NCBI GenBank assembly: GCA_025359445.1
Contig: JANYGB010000034.1
Coordinates: 62,001-126,000, forward strand
Source of the DNA: Sphingomonadaceae bacterium
Lineage (GTDB): Bacteria > Pseudomonadota > Alphaproteobacteria > Sphingomonadales > Sphingomonadaceae
Length of the DNA: 64,000 bases
Reading direction: 5' to 3'
The notes below the pieces were generated by a model. That model had not been told where the DNA came from, ran no database searches, and saw only the letters and a list, made by a program, of their open reading frames with translations. The translations under genes were made by a program, and so were the position numbers. Shown piece by piece: positions 62,185-64,000 of the stretch (position 1 is its first letter; the number at the start of each line of letters is the position of its first letter).

Positions 62185-64000
62185 TCAGAAGTTGATCGAA
62201 GCGGTCACGTAAACCTGGCGCGGGTTGGCGTAGTAGGCCGACAGGATGCCTTCCTTGCCCAGCGCCGAGGCGAGCGGCGTGACCAGCACGCCGGTTGTGG
62301 GATCGGCGCGCATGAAGGTATAGCCCGAGGTCTTGATCCGCTCGTTGGTCAGGTTCTTGCCGAACACGCCCAGCGACCAGCGATTGCCCGGCGCGTGATA
62401 GACGATACTGGCGTCGAACAGCTGATAGGCCGGTTGGTCGAGGTAGGGATTGGCGATTTCGAACTGGTAAGTCGTGCTCTTGAACGACATGCCGGCGGTG
62501 AAATCGACCTTCCTTTCGCCCAGCTCCACTCCGTACGTCGCCGAAGCCGCACCGCTCCATGCGGGCGTGTTCTGAACGTGGCGGAAGGGCGCCACCTGGG
62601 TCGGCACACCCGCAATGTTGGCGATGTTGGACAGGTATTTCGCGTCGATATATCCGACCGACCCGTTCAACGTCAGCGCGCCGAACCGTAATTTGCCTTC
62701 AGCTTCGAAGCCCTGCAACTTCGCCTTGCCAGCATTAGACACCACGCCGCAAAAGCTCGGCAGACCGCCGATTGTGCAGGCGATCGATCCAGGGATCTGG
62801 ACGTCGGTATAGTCCATCCGGAATGCAGCCAGCGCGACGGTGAAGCGGCGGTCAAACAGTACCGCCTTGTAGCCGATCTCATAGCTGTTCACCTTCTCCG
62901 GGCGGAAGCTCAGGAACTGGGTAATCTCTGCGTCCGACTTGATCCCGTCACCATTGAGATCGGGCGCGTTCGACCCGGCCCCGCGCGGATCGAACCCGCC
63001 GCCCTTGAAGCCCTGCGAGAAGCTGACGTAGAGCTGCGTGTCGGGGTTGGGCTTGAAGCTCAGCGAGGCGCGCGGGGTGAACTTGGTGAAGGCCCGCTTG
63101 CCGCGGAAGTTGGTGCCAGGCGCGCCAAACGGCAGGCCTGCCCCACCGAACGTGGGCGATCCGCCGCCAAGGTAGTTCTGGCGCAGGATCTTGGCGCTGC
63201 GCTCATCCCAGGTATAACGTCCGCCGACCGACAGGCTGAGCTGGTCGCTGAAATCGTACGTGAAGTCAGCAAAAGCGGCCAGCGTCTCGGTATCGACATT
63301 GGCGTCGGTATAGCCGGTCAGGCCGCCCAGCGTGGTGAACAGCCGCACGTCGAACTGGGTCAGTGCCGAGGCATTGAGGTAGTAAGCGCCGATGAGACCG
63401 TTGAAGTTGCCCTTGTCGATGAGGACCTGCAGTTCCTGGCTGAACTGCCGGTTGCGGTAATAGCCCGGCACGTCGACATCAACCGCAGGCAGCGCATCGA
63501 AATCGATCGGAGTGGCCGAATCGTCCTTGCGATAAGCCGAGATGGAGCGGAACGTCACGCCTTCGGCGGGCTGCGCTTCGAGGAACAGCGAAGTGCCCCA
63601 CGCGGTAATATCCTGCACCGGAAAATTGAGCCCGCCCTTGGTATCATAGACGTTGGCCAGCACCGGGGTGGCGCTGACCAGGCCGGGAATGAGCCGGTGC
63701 CCGCCGCGCGGGTTCGAGGTATCGTGCGTATAATCGGCGGTGACCCGCGCAAAGATATTGGTGCCGTGGATTTCGATGGTGCCGCGCCCGGCCCAGATGT
63801 CCTTGTTGTAGTTTGAAAGCCCATTGGTCAGGTTGGTGCCGAACCCGCCGCGGGTCAGCCGCGCGAGCGATCCGCCGATGCGGATGATCTTGCTATCGCC
63901 CACTGCAACCGAGCCGGTGATCACCCCGTCAGCCTGGTTGTAGCTGCCATAAGTGGCGTGTGCCGCCAGGTGCGCCTTGTCATCCAGCCGCCGGGTGACG
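62185..64000 (-). CDS. TonB-dependent outer-membrane receptor (5' end outside window)
   Basis: The minus-strand frame is open to base 64000, so the N-terminus is missing. About 600 residues are visible, with barrel strands, a terminal Phe in VTASINF and the typical SFSQGFKGGGFDPRG segment near the middle. A GTG at 63924 is only an internal codon. This is a second receptor of the same broad group as the one at 1-1374. The ligand is unknown. Confidence 0.92.
   Translation of the reverse strand, partial: VTRRLDDKAHLAAHATYGSYNQADGVITGSVAVGDSKIIRIGGSLARLTRGGFGTNLTNGLSNYNKDIWAGRGTIEIHGTNIFARVTADYTHDTSNPRGGHRLIPGLVSATPVLANVYDTKGGLNFPVQDITAWGTSLFLEAQPAEGVTFRSISAYRKDDSATPIDFDALPAVDVDVPGYYRNRQFSQELQVLIDKGNFNGLIGAYYLNASALTQFDVRLFTTLGGLTGYTDANVDTETLAAFADFTYDFSDQLSLSVGGRYTWDERSAKILRQNYLGGGSPTFGGAGLPFGAPGTNFRGKRAFTKFTPRASLSFKPNPDTQLYVSFSQGFKGGGFDPRGAGSNAPDLNGDGIKSDAEITQFLSFRPEKVNSYEIGYKAVLFDRRFTVALAAFRMDYTDVQIPGSIACTIGGLPSFCGVVSNAGKAKLQGFEAEGKLRFGALTLNGSVGYIDAKYLSNIANIAGVPTQVAPFRHVQNTPAWSGAASATYGVELGERKVDFTAGMSFKSTTYQFEIANPYLDQPAYQLFDASIVYHAPGNRWSLGVFGKNLTNERIKTSGYTFMRADPTTGVLVTPLASALGKEGILSAYYANPRQVYVTASINF

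Noticed and set aside
1..64000. tRNA or rRNA genes
   Set aside because: Reading the intergenic gaps by eye gave no convincing T-loop/acceptor pattern or rRNA sequence. A covariance-model scan would be decisive.

Overview
The window is a GC-rich chromosomal segment from an alphaproteobacterium, most likely a member of Sphingomonadales (Sphingomonas, Novosphingobium or Erythrobacter type). This rests on the gene orders mutM-rpsT-dnaA and secB-tim44-like-mltA-smr, TonB-dependent receptors at both edges, UPF0262 and DUF1993 proteins, a small CC_3452-like secreted protein, and dispersed palindromes of the kind common in sphingomonads. It is mostly core genome with one clear accessory insertion. 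No rRNA, tRNA or CRISPR array was recognised.

Layout. 1-5.9 kb: end of a TonB-dependent receptor, then a minus-strand ubiE-ubiB cluster and mutM. 6-8.6 kb: rpsT and dnaA. 8.6-15.4 kb: an SDR and acyl-CoA ligase, moeB/thiF, a GFA-family protein, a sirtuin, then dapB-DUF1963-nth as a tightly coupled set. 15.6-21.5 kb: a dicarboxylate symporter, dapE and small metabolic enzymes. 21.7-25.1 kb: the classic rpmH-rnpA-yidD-yidC-engB cluster, read right to left. rpmH (24920-25054) and rpmJ (37307-37432) are short genes that are easily missed.

26.0-34.5 kb: a comM (YifB, Mg-chelatase-like AAA+) gene broken by a 6,993-bp IS1595-family element at 26719-33711. The element has 25-bp terminal inverted repeats and an exact 8-bp target duplication, GAGGCGCT. 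A second, unrelated IS1595-family element of 3,019 bp (27893-30911) is nested inside it, with 28-bp inverted repeats and an A8 duplication. The inner element carries a transposase, a P63C-domain protein and a Panacea-domain antitoxin with a probable toxin partner. The outer element carries its own transposase, a coiled-coil/winged-helix protein, an ImmA/IrrE-like protein with a changed zinc motif, a DUF6471 protein and a membrane-anchored protein. The 3' part of comM also has a 1-nt frameshift, so the gene is decaying.

34.5-45 kb: an HxlR regulator facing a small secreted protein, galE, a DUF4136 lipoprotein, an M14 carboxypeptidase, a TadG-like von Willebrand A protein, cdd and a degenerate GH25-like protein. 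45-54.5 kb: dnaB, rpoZ, ftsH, coaBC (with an unusually long linker) and dut. 55.4-62.1 kb: a second DUF4136 lipoprotein, trpS, murJ, secB, a Tim44-like protein, mltA and an Smr protein. The window ends inside a second TonB-dependent receptor.

Four copies of a 158-180 bp palindromic repeat (ends TTCGCGCAGAG...CTCTGCGCGAA) lie between genes at 15.4, 24.4, 37.5 and 44.8 kb. Further copies of shorter CGTCATCCCGG-type and CGTCATTGC-type palindromes also lie between genes.
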